A stretch of DNA of 64,000 nucleotides from Sphingobacterium detergens (GCF_003610355.1 NZ_RAPY01000001.1:2410500-2474499); one strand, 5' to 3'. Counted from the stretch's first letter, positions 17,933-27,830 are shown. Translations and numbers: made by a program. Notes: a model not told the origin generated them from the sequence alone.

Positions 17933-18256
17933 ATGAAATGGATAGCAACATTATTATTAGTTGTCATATTTGCTCTTTTCATGGTCCCATGTGGCGATAC
18001 TAGTATCAATAGTAGTCGTTTTGGTTCAACAGAAAATGACATAGTTCATGATCATAATTCGAATCAAGATGATATGTGTACACCCTTCTGTTATTGCAGT
18101 TGCTGTGGTAGTTTGGCGCTGAACACTCAATTTGTCCCTCACAAGTATAGTATCCTTCCAATATTATTTTTTTCACAAAGAAAAGTAAAAGAAACACCTT
18201 CTTTTTTTACAGCTTATTTAAATAGTATCTGGCAGCCCCCAAAATTCTATTGTTGA
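17933..18256 (+). CDS. DUF6660-like small Cys-rich exported protein
   Basis: From the ATG at 17933 (MKWIATLLLV) this is a 107-residue protein; the open frame begins ten codons earlier. It has a signal peptide or lipobox-like segment ending MVPCGD, a HDHN stretch and a dense MCTPFCYCSCCG motif (about residues 48-59) that could bind metal. The pattern matches small Bacteroidota proteins (DUF6660-like) that normally precede heavy-metal efflux operons of the CusABC/CzcABC type. Here no efflux genes follow; the next gene, 222 nt on, is a bestrophin. It ends in PPKFYC. The family call is from memory of the motif and is moderate. Confidence 0.65.
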   Translation: MKWIATLLLVVIFALFMVPCGDTSINSSRFGSTENDIVHDHNSNQDDMCTPFCYCSCCGSLALNTQFVPHKYSILPILFFSQRKVKETPSFFTAYLNSIWQPPKFYC

Positions 18257-18390
18257 TACCCTCCCTTTCTCGCTTCCGTTAGTCGGAAAATCTAATCCCG
18301 TAAAAAAGATTATAGTGATGATGATCTAAAATACCCGATCTACATTTTCTATGTATACTACAATCTCTTTAATCGGGTAAACTAGCGCAA

Positions 18391-18426
18391 TTTTTTAAGA
18401 GAATCCAGAATATTCTCTTAAAAAAA
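18391..18426. repeat. 14-bp inverted repeat upstream of the bestrophin gene
   Basis: Arms 18391-18404 (TTTTTTAAGAGAAT) and 18413-18426 region are exact complements around a 7-9 nt loop. The T-run lies before the stem and the A-run after it on both strands, which is the wrong order for an intrinsic terminator. It may mark the end of the DUF6660-like transcript or a binding site ahead of 18479. Confidence 0.55.
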
Positions 18427-18478
18427 CTGTATGAAAGTGATGTTTATTTATCATTTCAACTCTTATTATTATTGAATT

Positions 18479-19360
18479 ATGTTATTAAATCGAAAAATAT
18501 CTATTTGGTACTTCATCAATGAAGTTAAAAAACCTGTTTTTTTTGTTTGTCTGTTTGGTCTTTTCATTAGTATTATGGATTTGCATCCAATACTGCAAAA
18601 AATTTCTATTCCCCCAAGCATCCCCGCTCTCCTTGGTACAGCTGTTTCTCTACTACTTGCTTTTAGGACTGCGCAATCTTATGAGCGCTGGTGGGAAGCA
18701 CGTACAATATGGGGAGCTATAGTGAATGACTCTCGTACCCTTTTAAGACAGATTATTCAATTTGTACCTGAGAACAACAATAATATGATAAGAGAATTTG
18801 CCGACAGGCAGATTATTTGGGTTTATGCGCTTGGAGAGTCCCTCCGGAAGCAACCTTTTTCACCTTCAGTCCAAGCCTATCTTTATATCAATGGAATCAA
18901 AGGGCAGAATATACCAAATATATTGCTGGATAGGCATTCGGAGATGGTAAAACAACTTGCAAGAGATGGAATAGTAACAAATTTCAATCAATTTCAACTT
19001 AATGAAACGATAGCTCGACTATGTGATAGCATGGGAAAATGCGAGCGAATCAAAAACACAGTTTTCCCTAGATCTTATAGCTTATTAGTACATACATTGA
19101 TTTATGTCTTTGCGGCTATATTACCTTTTGGAATGGACGACTCTCAGTTAATTGTAGAAATTGTCATAACCATGCTTTTATCTATCGTCTTTGTGGCCAT
19201 TGAGAAAACAGCCATTATCATGCAGGATCCGTTTGAAAACACGCCCGTAGATACTCCAATGACTGCTCTTGCACAAACAATAGAAAGCAATATTCGAGAA
19301 ATGACAGGGATGGAAAATGTACCGATAAAGAATAAACAGCAACTTTATTATCAGATGTAA
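18479..19360 (+). CDS. Bestrophin-family chloride channel (RFP-TM/UPF0187)
   Basis: The 293-residue protein belongs to the bacterial bestrophins, pentameric inner-membrane anion channels. Signatures are the FRTAQSYERWWEARTIWG stretch (about 62-79), with the conserved RWWEAR, and DPFENTPVDTPM near residue 252, which corresponds to the family's DPF...D.P segment. There are four hydrophobic segments, at about 18-36, 48-62, 198-212 and 216-234. It stands alone: 222 nt after a Cys-rich protein gene and followed by its own terminator. The transported ion cannot be deduced; some bacterial homologues conduct cations. Confidence 0.88.
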   Translation: MLLNRKISIWYFINEVKKPVFFVCLFGLFISIMDLHPILQKISIPPSIPALLGTAVSLLLAFRTAQSYERWWEARTIWGAIVNDSRTLLRQIIQFVPENNNNMIREFADRQIIWVYALGESLRKQPFSPSVQAYLYINGIKGQNIPNILLDRHSEMVKQLARDGIVTNFNQFQLNETIARLCDSMGKCERIKNTVFPRSYSLLVHTLIYVFAAILPFGMDDSQLIVEIVITMLLSIVFVAIEKTAIIMQDPFENTPVDTPMTALAQTIESNIREMTGMENVPIKNKQQLYYQM

Positions 19361-19406
19361 AATTTCGTTGCCTCAAGTGAAATTTGTATTAAAATTTGGC
19401 GCATTA

Positions 19407-19446
19407 AATCGAGCTATTAACATAGGTAAATAGCTCGATTTTTTTT
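19407..19446 (+). terminator. Intrinsic terminator of the bestrophin gene
   Basis: A 12-bp stem AATCGAGCTATT (19407-19418) / AATAGCTCGATT (19429-19440) is followed directly by a run of T to 19446. The inverse orientation also has some T-richness, but the strong tail is on the plus strand. Confidence 0.85.
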
Positions 19447-19599
19447 ATTAAAAAACCACAACTATCTACAATTGCTAAATATACACTTTTCGGCCCGCCC
19501 TTTGTCACAACAACCATATCTCCTTTATAACCAAGTATTTAAAAAGCAAAAATGATATTACAAAAAAATATAGTTGGCAACTATATAAAAATGACAGCA

Positions 19600-20874
19600 C
19601 TACCTCCTACCTCGTGATACTTCCTGTGTTGATGTCCGCTTTAAAATCCAATCCAATGCTGGATCCCGGCCTTCGCTATAGGCTTTAAATAATGGCATTA
19701 TTGTTTTATCGGGTAGGACACCATCTGTATTTTTTTGCTGAAAACTATAAAATAGTAGTGAGCAGGACACCTCCAGTTTAGAATAAGGCAACTTGAACCA
19801 CTTGATTTCCTGATATCCATTGGGTCTTGCTCCCGTAGGTTCACCCACCAAAATCGCATTAAGGCAATCTTTAAAATGTACGGCATTGGACATGCCGGCT
19901 GAAAACGTCCGCCGTCCGATCAGAACATAATAACTAGTCCCCGGATGTAGCGCATTGTAGTTTAAAAATAGGGGGAGCATCAGCTTCAGACCTTTGTCAA
20001 AATTTCCGCCCCCATTTAAACGCATATCAATAATAATCTTGTGCGCTTTTTGATGGTTCAAGCTATCATAAATCGTTGTGGTAACTTTTTCAAAATCTTC
20101 CCAAGACGGATATCCCGCAAAGTTAATATAGTAAGTATCTGAACGAATAGATTTATGTGCAATAGGCGTACTCGGTTCCATACCATTCTCCAAAAATAAC
20201 GGTAACGGCCGAAATGCCCATTGCCAATCTACGGACTGATGGGCAGGTATTGCAGCCACCTTGAGTTCGATGGTCTTTTTGCCGTCCTGAAATTCAAATA
20301 CAGCAGAGTCCCGATTCGAAATAAAACCAAAAGCGGAAAGATATTCGTAGACGCCTAACCGATCTGTCTGCTGCTTGAGCAGATAGGTCTTTGATTCGCC
20401 ATGATCTATAATGCTGTTTAAAGAGTCCCTGATCTGAGTGATCGGAAAGTTATTGATAGAAAGAAGCCGCAGCCCCAGCGCTTGCTTATACTTTGCCTCA
20501 CTTTGGATTAAGATCACCTGCTTACCAAAAATAAAAAAATCCAGTGGATACCTGTGAAAATCTCCTGGATCGGAAAGCATTGTATGCCCATCCCCAGCGA
20601 GTGATACAAATTGCTTATACCTCAACAGAATTTGTTCATTACTGAGCTTGGGTATTTCATTAAAAATAGCATGGTATTTTTGATCGAAAACGGTCTTTGG
20701 TGTAAAATGATATAAATTGAGATGGTTTGTACGGAGGCTATCATATAAAGCATGAAAATCTTCTTGCCATTGTTCTTTTGTCAACTGTCTGTACGGAAGA
20801 TCAACCGTCTTGTCCTGCCCATAACTATTAAGCCCCAACCAAAGCAACAGAAAAATGAAATAACACCTTATCAT
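19600..20874 (-). CDS. S41-family (C-terminal processing) peptidase-like protein, exported
   Basis: The 424-residue protein has a signal peptide (cleavage near SYGQ). The C-terminal half matches the S41 tail-specific protease fold, with IIIDMRLNGGGNFDKG (about residues 280-295) and RRTFSAGMSNAVHF (about 325-338), where the Ser of TFSAGM is the likely nucleophile. The LVGEPTGARPNGYQE segment follows, as in the family. No PDZ domain is obvious. It stands alone between the bestrophin terminator and the catalase gene, transcribed divergently from katA. Substrate unknown; many Bacteroidota paralogues of this type exist. Confidence 0.8.
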   Translation of the reverse strand: MIRCYFIFLLLWLGLNSYGQDKTVDLPYRQLTKEQWQEDFHALYDSLRTNHLNLYHFTPKTVFDQKYHAIFNEIPKLSNEQILLRYKQFVSLAGDGHTMLSDPGDFHRYPLDFFIFGKQVILIQSEAKYKQALGLRLLSINNFPITQIRDSLNSIIDHGESKTYLLKQQTDRLGVYEYLSAFGFISNRDSAVFEFQDGKKTIELKVAAIPAHQSVDWQWAFRPLPLFLENGMEPSTPIAHKSIRSDTYYINFAGYPSWEDFEKVTTTIYDSLNHQKAHKIIIDMRLNGGGNFDKGLKLMLPLFLNYNALHPGTSYYVLIGRRTFSAGMSNAVHFKDCLNAILVGEPTGARPNGYQEIKWFKLPYSKLEVSCSLLFYSFQQKNTDGVLPDKTIMPLFKAYSEGRDPALDWILKRTSTQEVSRGRR

Positions 20875-21079
20875 ACGGAATTTTAAAACAACTAATATTA
20901 TTTATCTCACTACAAGATACGTACCTAACTTAAAAACACACAATTTCATTCCTTATTGTCTCTGATCGGATACCAACAAAATTTTGATAGGTTTAAATGG
21001 CCAAATTCATTTTGTTGGACCAGCGACTTTTAGATCAACTGGATGACATATCGATCTTAAATCTAAGATATTTTTATAG

Positions 21080-21094
21080 AACGATAAGATCGTT
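21080..21094. promoter_or_regulatory. Short inverted repeat ahead of katA
   Basis: AACGAT (21080-21085) and ATCGTT (21089-21094) are exact complements separated by 3 nt, 57 nt before the katA start. It could be part of an operator, but short repeats arise by chance and I could not find a full OxyR or PerR box. Confidence 0.2.
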
Positions 21095-21150
21095 GACAAG
21101 ATTTAGCAACGGATTGAACAATGGGTTCATAACAAAGTAAATTTTAAAAA

Positions 21151-22641
21151 ATGGAAAAGAAAAAGTTAACAAATCGAACGGGTGCTCCTGTAGCTGATAA
21201 CACAAATATTTTGACAGCAGGGGCTCGTGGGCCTGCGCTTTTGCAGGATGTGTGGTTTTTGGAGAAGATGGCACATTTTGACCGTGGTGTCATTCCGGAA
21301 AGGAGAATGCATGCAAAAGGTTCGGGTGCTTATGGCAAGTTTACAGTAACGCACGATATAACGAAATATACCAAAGCAAAACTTTTTTCAGAAATAGGTA
21401 AGCAAACTGATCTTTTTATGCGTTTCTCTACTGTAGCCGGAGAACGTGGGGCCGCAGATGCTGAAAGGGATATCCGAGGATTCTCCATTAAGTTTTATAC
21501 CGAAGAGGGAAATTGGGATCTTGTAGGGAACAATACGCCAGTATTCTTTCTACGAGATCCATTACGATTTCCAGACCTTAACCAAGCTGTAAAAAGGGAC
21601 CCCAAAACCAACATGCGAAGCGCAGACAATAATTGGGACTTCTGGACATTGATCCCCGAATCGCTTCATCAGGTAACAATAGTGATGAGTGATCGGGGTA
21701 TCCCAAAATCATACCGAACGATGCATGGTTTCGGTAGCCACACCTTTAGTTTCATCAGTGCAGACAAAAAAAGATACTGGGTCAAATTCCATTTCAAGTC
21801 ACAACAGGGGATTGAAAATTTGACCAACGAAGAAGCTGCTATTTTAATCGGAAATGATAGGGAGAGCCATCAAAGGGATTTGATGGACAATATTAACAAT
21901 GGAAATTTTCCTAAATGGACTTTATATGTACAGATCATGAATGAGGAGGATGCTTATTCATATCACATCAACCCATTTGATCTCACAAAAGTATGGCCCC
22001 ATGGGGACTATCCGTTGATTCCAGTCGGTGAGCTGGAGTTAAATAGAAATCCAGAAAATTATTTTGCTGAAGTGGAACAGGCGGCCTTCAATCCAGCTGC
22101 GATCGTGCCCGGAATAGGATTTTCACCAGATAAAATGTTACAAGGCAGGTTGTTTTCTTATGGTGATACCCAACGCTATCGCCTCGGAACAAATCACCAT
22201 CAAATACCTGTCAATGAACCGAAATGTCCCTATCACTCCTATCATCGGGATGGTCCAATGCGCGTTGATGGAAATTATGGTGATACCATCGCTTATCAAC
22301 CAAACAGCTTTAATCAATGGGAAGATCAACCCGACTTTGACGAACCGCCATTGAAAGTGACCGGCGAAGCTGCACATTGGGATCATCGAGAAGATCAAGA
22401 TTATTTTAGTCAACCCGGTGACCTCTTTCGATTGATGACAACAGAAAAAAGAAAATTGCTTTGCACAAATACAGCCAAAGAGGTGGGCAAAGCACAGCAA
22501 TTTATCCAAATTAGACATGTCAGAAACTGTTATAAGGCAGATCCTGAATATGGGAAAGGTGTCGCTGCAGCATTGGGTCTATCCATGGAGACCGTTTTCG
22601 AATACGAAGGATATGAAATGAAAAGGTTTGAATCCATATAA
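21151..22641 (+). CDS. katA: Monofunctional haem catalase
   Basis: The 496-residue small-subunit catalase converts hydrogen peroxide to water and oxygen. The distal His54 lies in [16 protein letters not shown] (47-62), distal Asn is in the [12 protein letters not shown] stretch, and the proximal haem-ligand Tyr lies in [14 protein letters not shown], a canonical catalase signature. Length and order fit clade 3 catalases. No signal peptide is present, so it is cytoplasmic. It is monocistronic, divergent from the S41 gene, with a 276-nt upstream region. A GC-rich hairpin at 22651-22671 follows the stop. Confidence 0.96.
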   Translation: MEKKKLTNRTGAPVADNTNILTAGARGPALLQDVWFLEKMAHFDRGVIPERRMHAKGSGAYGKFTVTHDITKYTKAKLFSEIGKQTDLFMRFSTVAGERGAADAERDIRGFSIKFYTEEGNWDLVGNNTPVFFLRDPLRFPDLNQAVKRDPKTNMRSADNNWDFWTLIPESLHQVTIVMSDRGIPKSYRTMHGFGSHTFSFISADKKRYWVKFHFKSQQGIENLTNEEAAILIGNDRESHQRDLMDNINNGNFPKWTLYVQIMNEEDAYSYHINPFDLTKVWPHGDYPLIPVGELELNRNPENYFAEVEQAAFNPAAIVPGIGFSPDKMLQGRLFSYGDTQRYRLGTNHHQIPVNEPKCPYHSYHRDGPMRVDGNYGDTIAYQPNSFNQWEDQPDFDEPPLKVTGEAAHWDHREDQDYFSQPGDLFRLMTTEKRKLLCTNTAKEVGKAQQFIQIRHVRNCYKADPEYGKGVAAALGLSMETVFEYEGYEMKRFESI

Positions 22642-22650
22642 ACAAACGAA

Positions 22651-22671
22651 GACCGGTGGAATAGACCGGTC
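22651..22671. terminator. Hairpin between convergent katA and the broken M60 gene
   Basis: GACCGGT (22651-22657) and ACCGGTC (22665-22671) form a 7-bp GC-rich stem with a 7-nt loop. On the minus strand it is followed by TTCGTTTGTTT. It may terminate both converging transcripts, although neither side has a strict T-run. Confidence 0.5.
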
Positions 22672-22704
22672 TCCGCTTAATAATTTTGATATAGAAAGCT
22701 TCTA

Positions 22705-24462
22705 TTAATAGACAGCCACTTCAGCCATTGCTGCATTTTGCGTACCATCAAATGCAGATTTGAAGATCAGTTTAAAATAACGGAATGATTTCACTGCTGG
22801 CAAAGCGACATTTTGTGGAGTGACGACATTTTGTAGCACAAACTGACCTTCACTATTCCAATTTACATTATCCGGGCTCACCTGGATCTCTATATCTTTC
22901 ACTCTTCGCGAACCATTTCGCTGTGTAAAAGTAAAGCCTGTTACAGCAGTATCTTTTTTCATATCAATGGTAATAAAATAGGGGTATGTACCTGGGTTGC
23001 TCGACCATCTCGAATGTCAATAGCTAGCAGCATTGCCATCGATCATATTTGCAGCTCTTCCATTTTCGGAAGCTGTCTCTTGATTGGTATAGCCTATAAC
23101 GAGCCATTTGTTTTCCCAATTTGGATCGTCAGTTTTGCTCGTAAGATCTTCTGCAGGTGTTGGTAAATTGAGATTTGTGATTTCTGTATAGACTGATTCA
23201 CTCACTTTAAGACCCCATTTACGGAAAAATGCACTCAGATTCTTCCCTGAGATAGTACAGGCCTTCAACATAAAATAACGCATCTGTTGTTCCCTTGTAG
23301 AAAACGTTGCTTGTTCGACGCGTGTTTCCTTATGCAAGGTCTGATAAAAGTTATCGCCAAATGCCAACCACAACTGTTGGAACATGGCCAACCGAACAAA
23401 AAGCGAGGTACTACTTGCATTGAAATCCTTTTCAGCGTAAGGAATTATCAAATAATCCATTGCATCAACCCAAACGTTATCTCGTGTCAGCCGAGATGTT
23501 AGATGTCCCATTTTTCGCTCTGCTGCAAGGGAATAGATATTAACGGTAACCTCACCAAGTGCATCCCAGGTCCAGGCTCCTTGCTGGTGCATATGTCCTA
23601 GTTCGTGCCAAGGACCCCATCCATTATTACGTGCTCCGTCAACAGTCAATAATATATTCATTGCGCTACTGATATAAGCTGTACGATACCACGTTGCCAC
23701 CATAAAATAATCTGTATTATCGGTTTCCGTCATCAAAAGTTTATGGACATTTTCTTTATGCTCGGCAGAAGAATTGTCAATACCACTTATGGAATATTCT
23801 GCTTTGGTAATCTCATCAAAAGTTTGCATCAATTGTTGCTGATTTTCCTGTCTATACTCCAACGCTTTGGTACGAGAAGCTACCAACATTGTTTCATTGC
23901 TTTCCAAAATGACATCCGGAGCTGTTGTCCAGGTGTCTAACATCGTTTGCCATTGTGCATTTGTCGTCTTTCCAAGGACAAAGTGTGGAGCAGCCCGATA
24001 GCCGCTTCTAAATTCAAGCTGAACTTTACCACTTGCTATACTATTGTCATTTGAATTATACCGGATGTATAGGAGACCACCATACGCATCTGCCTGAATG
24101 GTATTAACCCCTGCGGTCAATGGAACAACTGTTGGATTCCACTTCGCTTTATACCTAGAATAAGTGCCTATTAAAAGTGTAGGAACACCACTACCATCTT
24201 CCAATTGCTCCATATGAATCGTTAGGGTTTCATTGGGAGCAACATAGAATCCCGTTGCTGTAAAATCTGAAGCGGGATTTCGTTGCCCCAACCGTTTGGC
24301 CTCCTTTGTACCAGATGGAACTTCATTAAAAACTTGGATAGTATCATAACTGATCGCTAAACTATCAATCGGGACCTCTTCCATTACTACTACATTTTTC
24401 TGACACGCAGAAATGATTAAAACAGCTGTCAAAAACCATAATTTAATTGCATTTTTTAACAT
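22705..24462 (-). pseudogene. M60-type glycopeptidase gene broken by one stop codon
   Basis: Copy of the intact gene at 55540-57297 and about 94% identical in protein (some 30 differences in 480 residues by eye). Start ATG 24462 gives MLKNAIKLWF and lipobox ISACQ; the open frame to 24546 is an extension outside the homology. At 23017-23019 the codon that is TGG (Trp482) in the intact copy is TGA; the frame then continues unshifted to 22705. Translation would end after GNAASY and lose the C-terminal F5/8-type (discoidin) domain while keeping the zinc motif HELGH and its third-ligand Glu. The truncated enzyme might still fold. It stands between katA and a proline dehydrogenase gene, not in a PUL, which suggests a dispersed duplicate. 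Confidence 0.9.
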
Positions 24463-24795
24463 AATAAAAAAGTTAATGTTATATAATTGATTAAATAATA
24501 TTACTAATTTAGCTAAAATTAAAGTTATTACCACTCTATTAAACATTATAACTACAGAATTCGCTATACTACCGGATCTGCAATGGTGCCTCCTTCTTTG
24601 TAAAACCCATTAACCATATGCCCGAATAGAGGAGATATGTTCCCCGTAAACTGACAATATCACCGACGGAGAGTTCTTTCGTCTACTGTATCATATTATT
24701 AATTAAAAATTGATTTGTCCTACCGAAAATAGGGATTTCATTTTTTTCTACTTTCTATTTTTTGTATTTTACATAGTTAATTTTAAGATTGCTAA
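24463..24795. other. Intergenic region before the proline dehydrogenase gene
   Basis: The first 40 nt upstream of the broken M60 start match the same region of the intact copy, so the duplication included some 5' sequence. The remainder is AT-rich, with no gene, no clear promoter and no strong repeat. It separates two divergent genes. Confidence 0.5.
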
Positions 24796-25734
24796 ATGGA
24801 ACAATTACTTACAGCTGGTGCTGAAGCACTGAGGAAAGCTGCATTAAATGAAGATGCTAAAGCTTATATTTTGAATAATGAAGCACTTTATAAACTAATG
24901 AAGAAAGCCGCTGACCGATATATTGGCGGTGAAAATCTTACGGAAACCCTAACCAAAGTAAAAGCTTCAAATGATAGTGGTTTTAAGTGCTCGATCGAGT
25001 ATATGGGCGAAAGTACGCGGACTATTCATGAAGCTGAAAAAGCAACTACTGAATTTTTGGGCATCTGCGATGCAATACAGCAACACAATCTCAATTCAAC
25101 GATTTCACTTGACCTTTCGCACATTGGACTGGAAATCTCTGAAAACCTCTGTTATGAAAATCTTTCCAATATATGTGAATCAGCCAAAGGTAAAGAAGTG
25201 ATCATAAGTGCCGAAGGAACGGAAAGGACTGACAACATATTAAAGCTCTATCAGAAGGGCTCTAAAGAATTCTCAAACTTGTCCATTACATTGCAGGCTT
25301 ATCTCCATCGAACAACGGATGATTTTGATGCGATGTGCAAAGAAAGAGGACGTATCCGCATCGTGAAAGGGGCTTTCGAAACAGCCAAAGGCTTATCGCT
25401 ACCACGCGGTCAGGAACTCAATGAACGCTATCTTTACTACGTCGAACAGCTGCTTTCAAAAAGTCATTTATGCTCCATTGCAACACATCACCATGAAATT
25501 CAACAGGAGGTCAAAAAGCTTATTGATAGATTACAGCCTGCAAAGAAATGCTATGAATTTGAAAGTTTATATGGCATACAGACAGAACAGCTGGCACAAT
25601 TGAGAGATGAAGGGTATCCAACAAAACTGTATTTCGTATATGGTCAAGAATGGTATCTCTATCTTTGCAACAGATTAGCCGAATATCCGCTAAATTTATT
25701 CAGAGCACTACAGGACATTGTCGAAACGCAGTAA
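24796..25734 (+). CDS. Proline dehydrogenase (PutB-type), stand-alone
   Basis: The 312-residue flavoenzyme oxidises proline to pyrroline-5-carboxylate. Its TIM-barrel signatures are QAYLHRTTDDF (about 178-188), RIRIVKGAFE (about 197-206), ESLYGI (about 256-261) and YFVYGQEWYLYLCNRLAEYP (about 281-300). Length and order resemble the short Gram-positive PutB enzymes; no P5C dehydrogenase domain is fused. There is no signal peptide, so the location is cytoplasmic or inner membrane-associated. Single gene with a terminator about 100 nt downstream. Where the P5C dehydrogenase is encoded cannot be seen here. Confidence 0.9.
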   Translation: MEQLLTAGAEALRKAALNEDAKAYILNNEALYKLMKKAADRYIGGENLTETLTKVKASNDSGFKCSIEYMGESTRTIHEAEKATTEFLGICDAIQQHNLNSTISLDLSHIGLEISENLCYENLSNICESAKGKEVIISAEGTERTDNILKLYQKGSKEFSNLSITLQAYLHRTTDDFDAMCKERGRIRIVKGAFETAKGLSLPRGQELNERYLYYVEQLLSKSHLCSIATHHHEIQQEVKKLIDRLQPAKKCYEFESLYGIQTEQLAQLRDEGYPTKLYFVYGQEWYLYLCNRLAEYPLNLFRALQDIVETQ

Positions 25735-25834
25735 TCATTTAGGTTATTAGTATAAATCTCATTAATGATCAAAATTACTACTACAAGAATATTATCAGTA
25801 ACTCCATTCATCTTACAAACACATATCAATAAAA

Positions 25835-25867
25835 GACGAAAGGCCTTAGAAAAAATTTCGTCTTTTT
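25835..25867 (+). terminator. Intrinsic terminator downstream of proline dehydrogenase
   Basis: Stem GACGAAA (25835-25841) / TTTCGTC (25856-25862) with a 14-nt loop is followed by TTTTT at 25863-25867. Confidence 0.75.
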
Positions 25868-25920
25868 GTAGATAAATAAGATAGTCTTTGTATCCAATTA
25901 TTGGAGAATTAGGCTTGGAA

Positions 25921-25960
25921 TTTAAAAAGAAAGTGAAGTTTGATAGAAACTTCACTTTCT
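25921..25960 (-). terminator. Intrinsic terminator of the small exported protein
   Basis: A perfect 14-bp stem AGAAAGTGAAGTTT (25928-25941) / 25947-25960, loop of 5 nt. On the minus strand TTTTT follows it (25928-25924). The hairpin lies 17 nt past the stop at 25977. Confidence 0.85.
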
Positions 25961-25976
25961 AAAATCGGAGTAATAT

Positions 25977-26300
25977 CTAAAGATCTACACCATAATAAAT
26001 TTCAATTTCCCGATAGACAGACTGATGTGCTCGCTCTATTGCGTCATTTGCAGAATAGCCATATTTAAGATATACATCTAAGTAAGCATTAAAAAGCTGT
26101 GTCCAATATCCAGGGCCTCTTCTTCCCTGAGCATCCATCTGATTATCCAACTTTTGTCTTGACTGAAGATCTAACTGAGGGGTGCTTTCCGCTGAAATCT
26201 CTAAACTCTGTTTTGACGCGCTCTGTTGAGCCTTTGCTACGTCAGGGGTCAACGCAGCAAATGATACTAAGGCAATGCCTGCAAAAATTAATTTCTTCAT
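25977..26300 (-). CDS. Small exported protein, unknown
   Basis: The 107-residue protein has a clear Sec signal peptide, with cleavage likely after VAKA (residue 24). The mature part is rich in Gln, Ser and Asp, then ends in a helical segment containing GPGYWTQLFNAYLDVYLKYG and a YREIEIYYGVDL end. No cysteines and no recognised domain. It has its own terminator and stands alone between the proline dehydrogenase and carotenoid genes. I do not recognise the family. Confidence 0.75.
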   Translation of the reverse strand: MKKLIFAGIALVSFAALTPDVAKAQQSASKQSLEISAESTPQLDLQSRQKLDNQMDAQGRRGPGYWTQLFNAYLDVYLKYGYSANDAIERAHQSVYREIEIYYGVDL

Positions 26301-26637
26301 ATTTCTATCTTTTATAATTAAACTAGTTTGGATGCTTTTAAAACAAGCTAAACCATTAAGCTTCTTTTCTATACGGATAAAAATCAGATTAAATAATTGC
26401 TCTTACAACCATGGTTCTATATTTGGAGTGGATACACTTATATCCGTCGCATTTGGAACAAAATATGTAATTCCTTATAAGTTAGCGCATATCAAAAACA
26501 ATTAGATTATCAACATTTGGAAAAACAGGGATTGATGTTCGGGGAGGAAAATGGTTTCATTCGGGATCATCAAGATTAATCATTTTCGACAACGGGGAAC
26601 ATTATGCTGTCCATGAGTTTTTTGCGAAAGAATAATT
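26301..26637. other. Intergenic region with a coding-like fragment
   Basis: This 337-nt gap lies after the carotenoid operon and upstream of the small exported gene. Plus-strand 26487-26635 is an open stretch of about 49 codons with no ATG start, ending GEHYAVHEFFAKE before TAA. Its composition looks coding and it may be the tail of a lost gene. No terminator for the crt operon is obvious in it. Confidence 0.35.
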
Positions 26638-27339
26638 TTATGAATTGGGTTCATGCTCCCTGGGTTGAAATTTTTTAAAAAAATAAAGTACCCATAGAAA
26701 CTGGGTGTATCCATAAACGGCATCTTCAATAGGAATCGTGAATACTCTAATACCCATAAAATCCGCTGGATTATAATTGACTATTGGTGATTCCAATCCT
26801 GTTCCTGTGAGTATACCATTGACAGGCAAAAATCCTAACATTAGTATTGTGAAAACCAAAGAGGCTTGGCTGATCCATTGTACCCGCATAACAAAGTGAA
26901 ACACCAGTAATGTCACTATCGTGACTACAGCAGTCACCAAGGTATACATTCGATCAGCATAGCGAAGTGCTACCACTGCGCATACAATTATACTGACAAA
27001 GACAATAATATTGTTAAAAGCACTAAGATGTTGCCATCTAAAAAATTTATCCAGACAGAAATAGGTGAATATGCATGAAAAAGGAATAAAGATAAAAAAT
27101 AGCCATTCCTCCAGAGGTAATCCAGCTAATTCAATGCCCAAGGTATACTTTGTATTAAACCACCAAACACCACGACTGGTAAACCAGACATCCCATGCAA
27201 TAAAAAACAGGGCAACAATAACTGAAGCTTTAAAAAATGGGACAAACTCTCGATCAAATCGAAGCCGCCTGTCGAAGGAAGCGACAAAACATATTATCAC
27301 CGTAAAAAATAAGATAAGCGAATAAGTATACTGCATCAT
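26638..27339 (-). CDS. crtYcd: Lycopene beta-cyclase, CrtYc/CrtYd-type membrane protein
   Basis: The 233-residue protein has about seven membrane helices and two homologous halves, typical of the fused CrtYc-CrtYd lycopene cyclase. The two conserved acidic motifs are present as GLPLEEWLFFIFIP (about 76-89) and FTIPIEDAVYGY (about 204-215). It cyclises both ends of lycopene to give beta-carotene in the inner membrane. It is the last gene of the crt operon and overlaps crtZ by 4 nt. Confidence 0.9.
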   Translation of the reverse strand: MMQYTYSLILFFTVIICFVASFDRRLRFDREFVPFFKASVIVALFFIAWDVWFTSRGVWWFNTKYTLGIELAGLPLEEWLFFIFIPFSCIFTYFCLDKFFRWQHLSAFNNIIVFVSIIVCAVVALRYADRMYTLVTAVVTIVTLLVFHFVMRVQWISQASLVFTILMLGFLPVNGILTGTGLESPIVNYNPADFMGIRVFTIPIEDAVYGYTQFLWVLYFFKKFQPREHEPNS

Positions 27340-27794
27340 GTTTTTTCATTATTACTGAACATTTTAAAGTATTTCAACGGAACATATAAAAAGCCGAAGC
27401 ATTCTCCTTCTTCCTTGACCAAATGTTTGTGATGCTGCTTGTGGGCACGACGAAGTGCCAAAAAGTATCTATTGTTTGTTTTACTCAAAAATTTGAAACG
27501 TTGGTGGATAAAAATATCATGCACAAAAAAATAAGCCATACCATAGAACATAATCCCTAGACCAATATAAAATAGGTAGTTATAATCTTTTAGCGATCCA
27601 AAATACATCAGCGCAATGGTAGGTAATGCAAAGATGACAAAGAAGTAATCGTTCTTTTCCAAAAAACCTTCATTGCTATGATCATGATGGTCTCTATGCA
27701 AGATCCATAAGAAACCATGCATAATATACTTATGAATAAGCCAGGTAGCACCTTCCATGGCAACAAAAGTGATCAGTACGGTAATAAAATTCAT
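27336..27794 (-). CDS. crtZ: Beta-carotene hydroxylase
   Basis: The 152-residue member of the fatty-acid-hydroxylase superfamily has a di-iron His cluster: HKYIMH (about 21-26), HRDHHDHS (about 34-41), HDIFIHQRF (about 93-101) and RAHKQHHKH (about 116-124). Four hydrophobic segments surround these motifs. It adds 3- and 3'-hydroxyl groups to beta-carotene, giving cryptoxanthin and zeaxanthin. It lies 36 nt after crtB and overlaps crtYcd. No ketolase gene is nearby, so zeaxanthin is the expected end product. Confidence 0.93.
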   Translation of the reverse strand: MNFITVLITFVAMEGATWLIHKYIMHGFLWILHRDHHDHSNEGFLEKNDYFFVIFALPTIALMYFGSLKDYNYLFYIGLGIMFYGMAYFFVHDIFIHQRFKFLSKTNNRYFLALRRAHKQHHKHLVKEEGECFGFLYVPLKYFKMFSNNEKT

Positions 27795-27830
27795 ATGTTT
27801 ATTCGCTGATGATTTTAAATTTGTGCAGAA

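Noticed and set aside
18391..18426. Intrinsic terminator
   Set aside because: The T-run precedes the stem and the A-run follows it on both strands, the reverse of a terminator.
22705..24546. Two separate genes (85-residue and 509-residue)
   Set aside because: They are one reading frame split by a TGA where the intact copy has TGG; the smaller piece is the lost discoidin domain.
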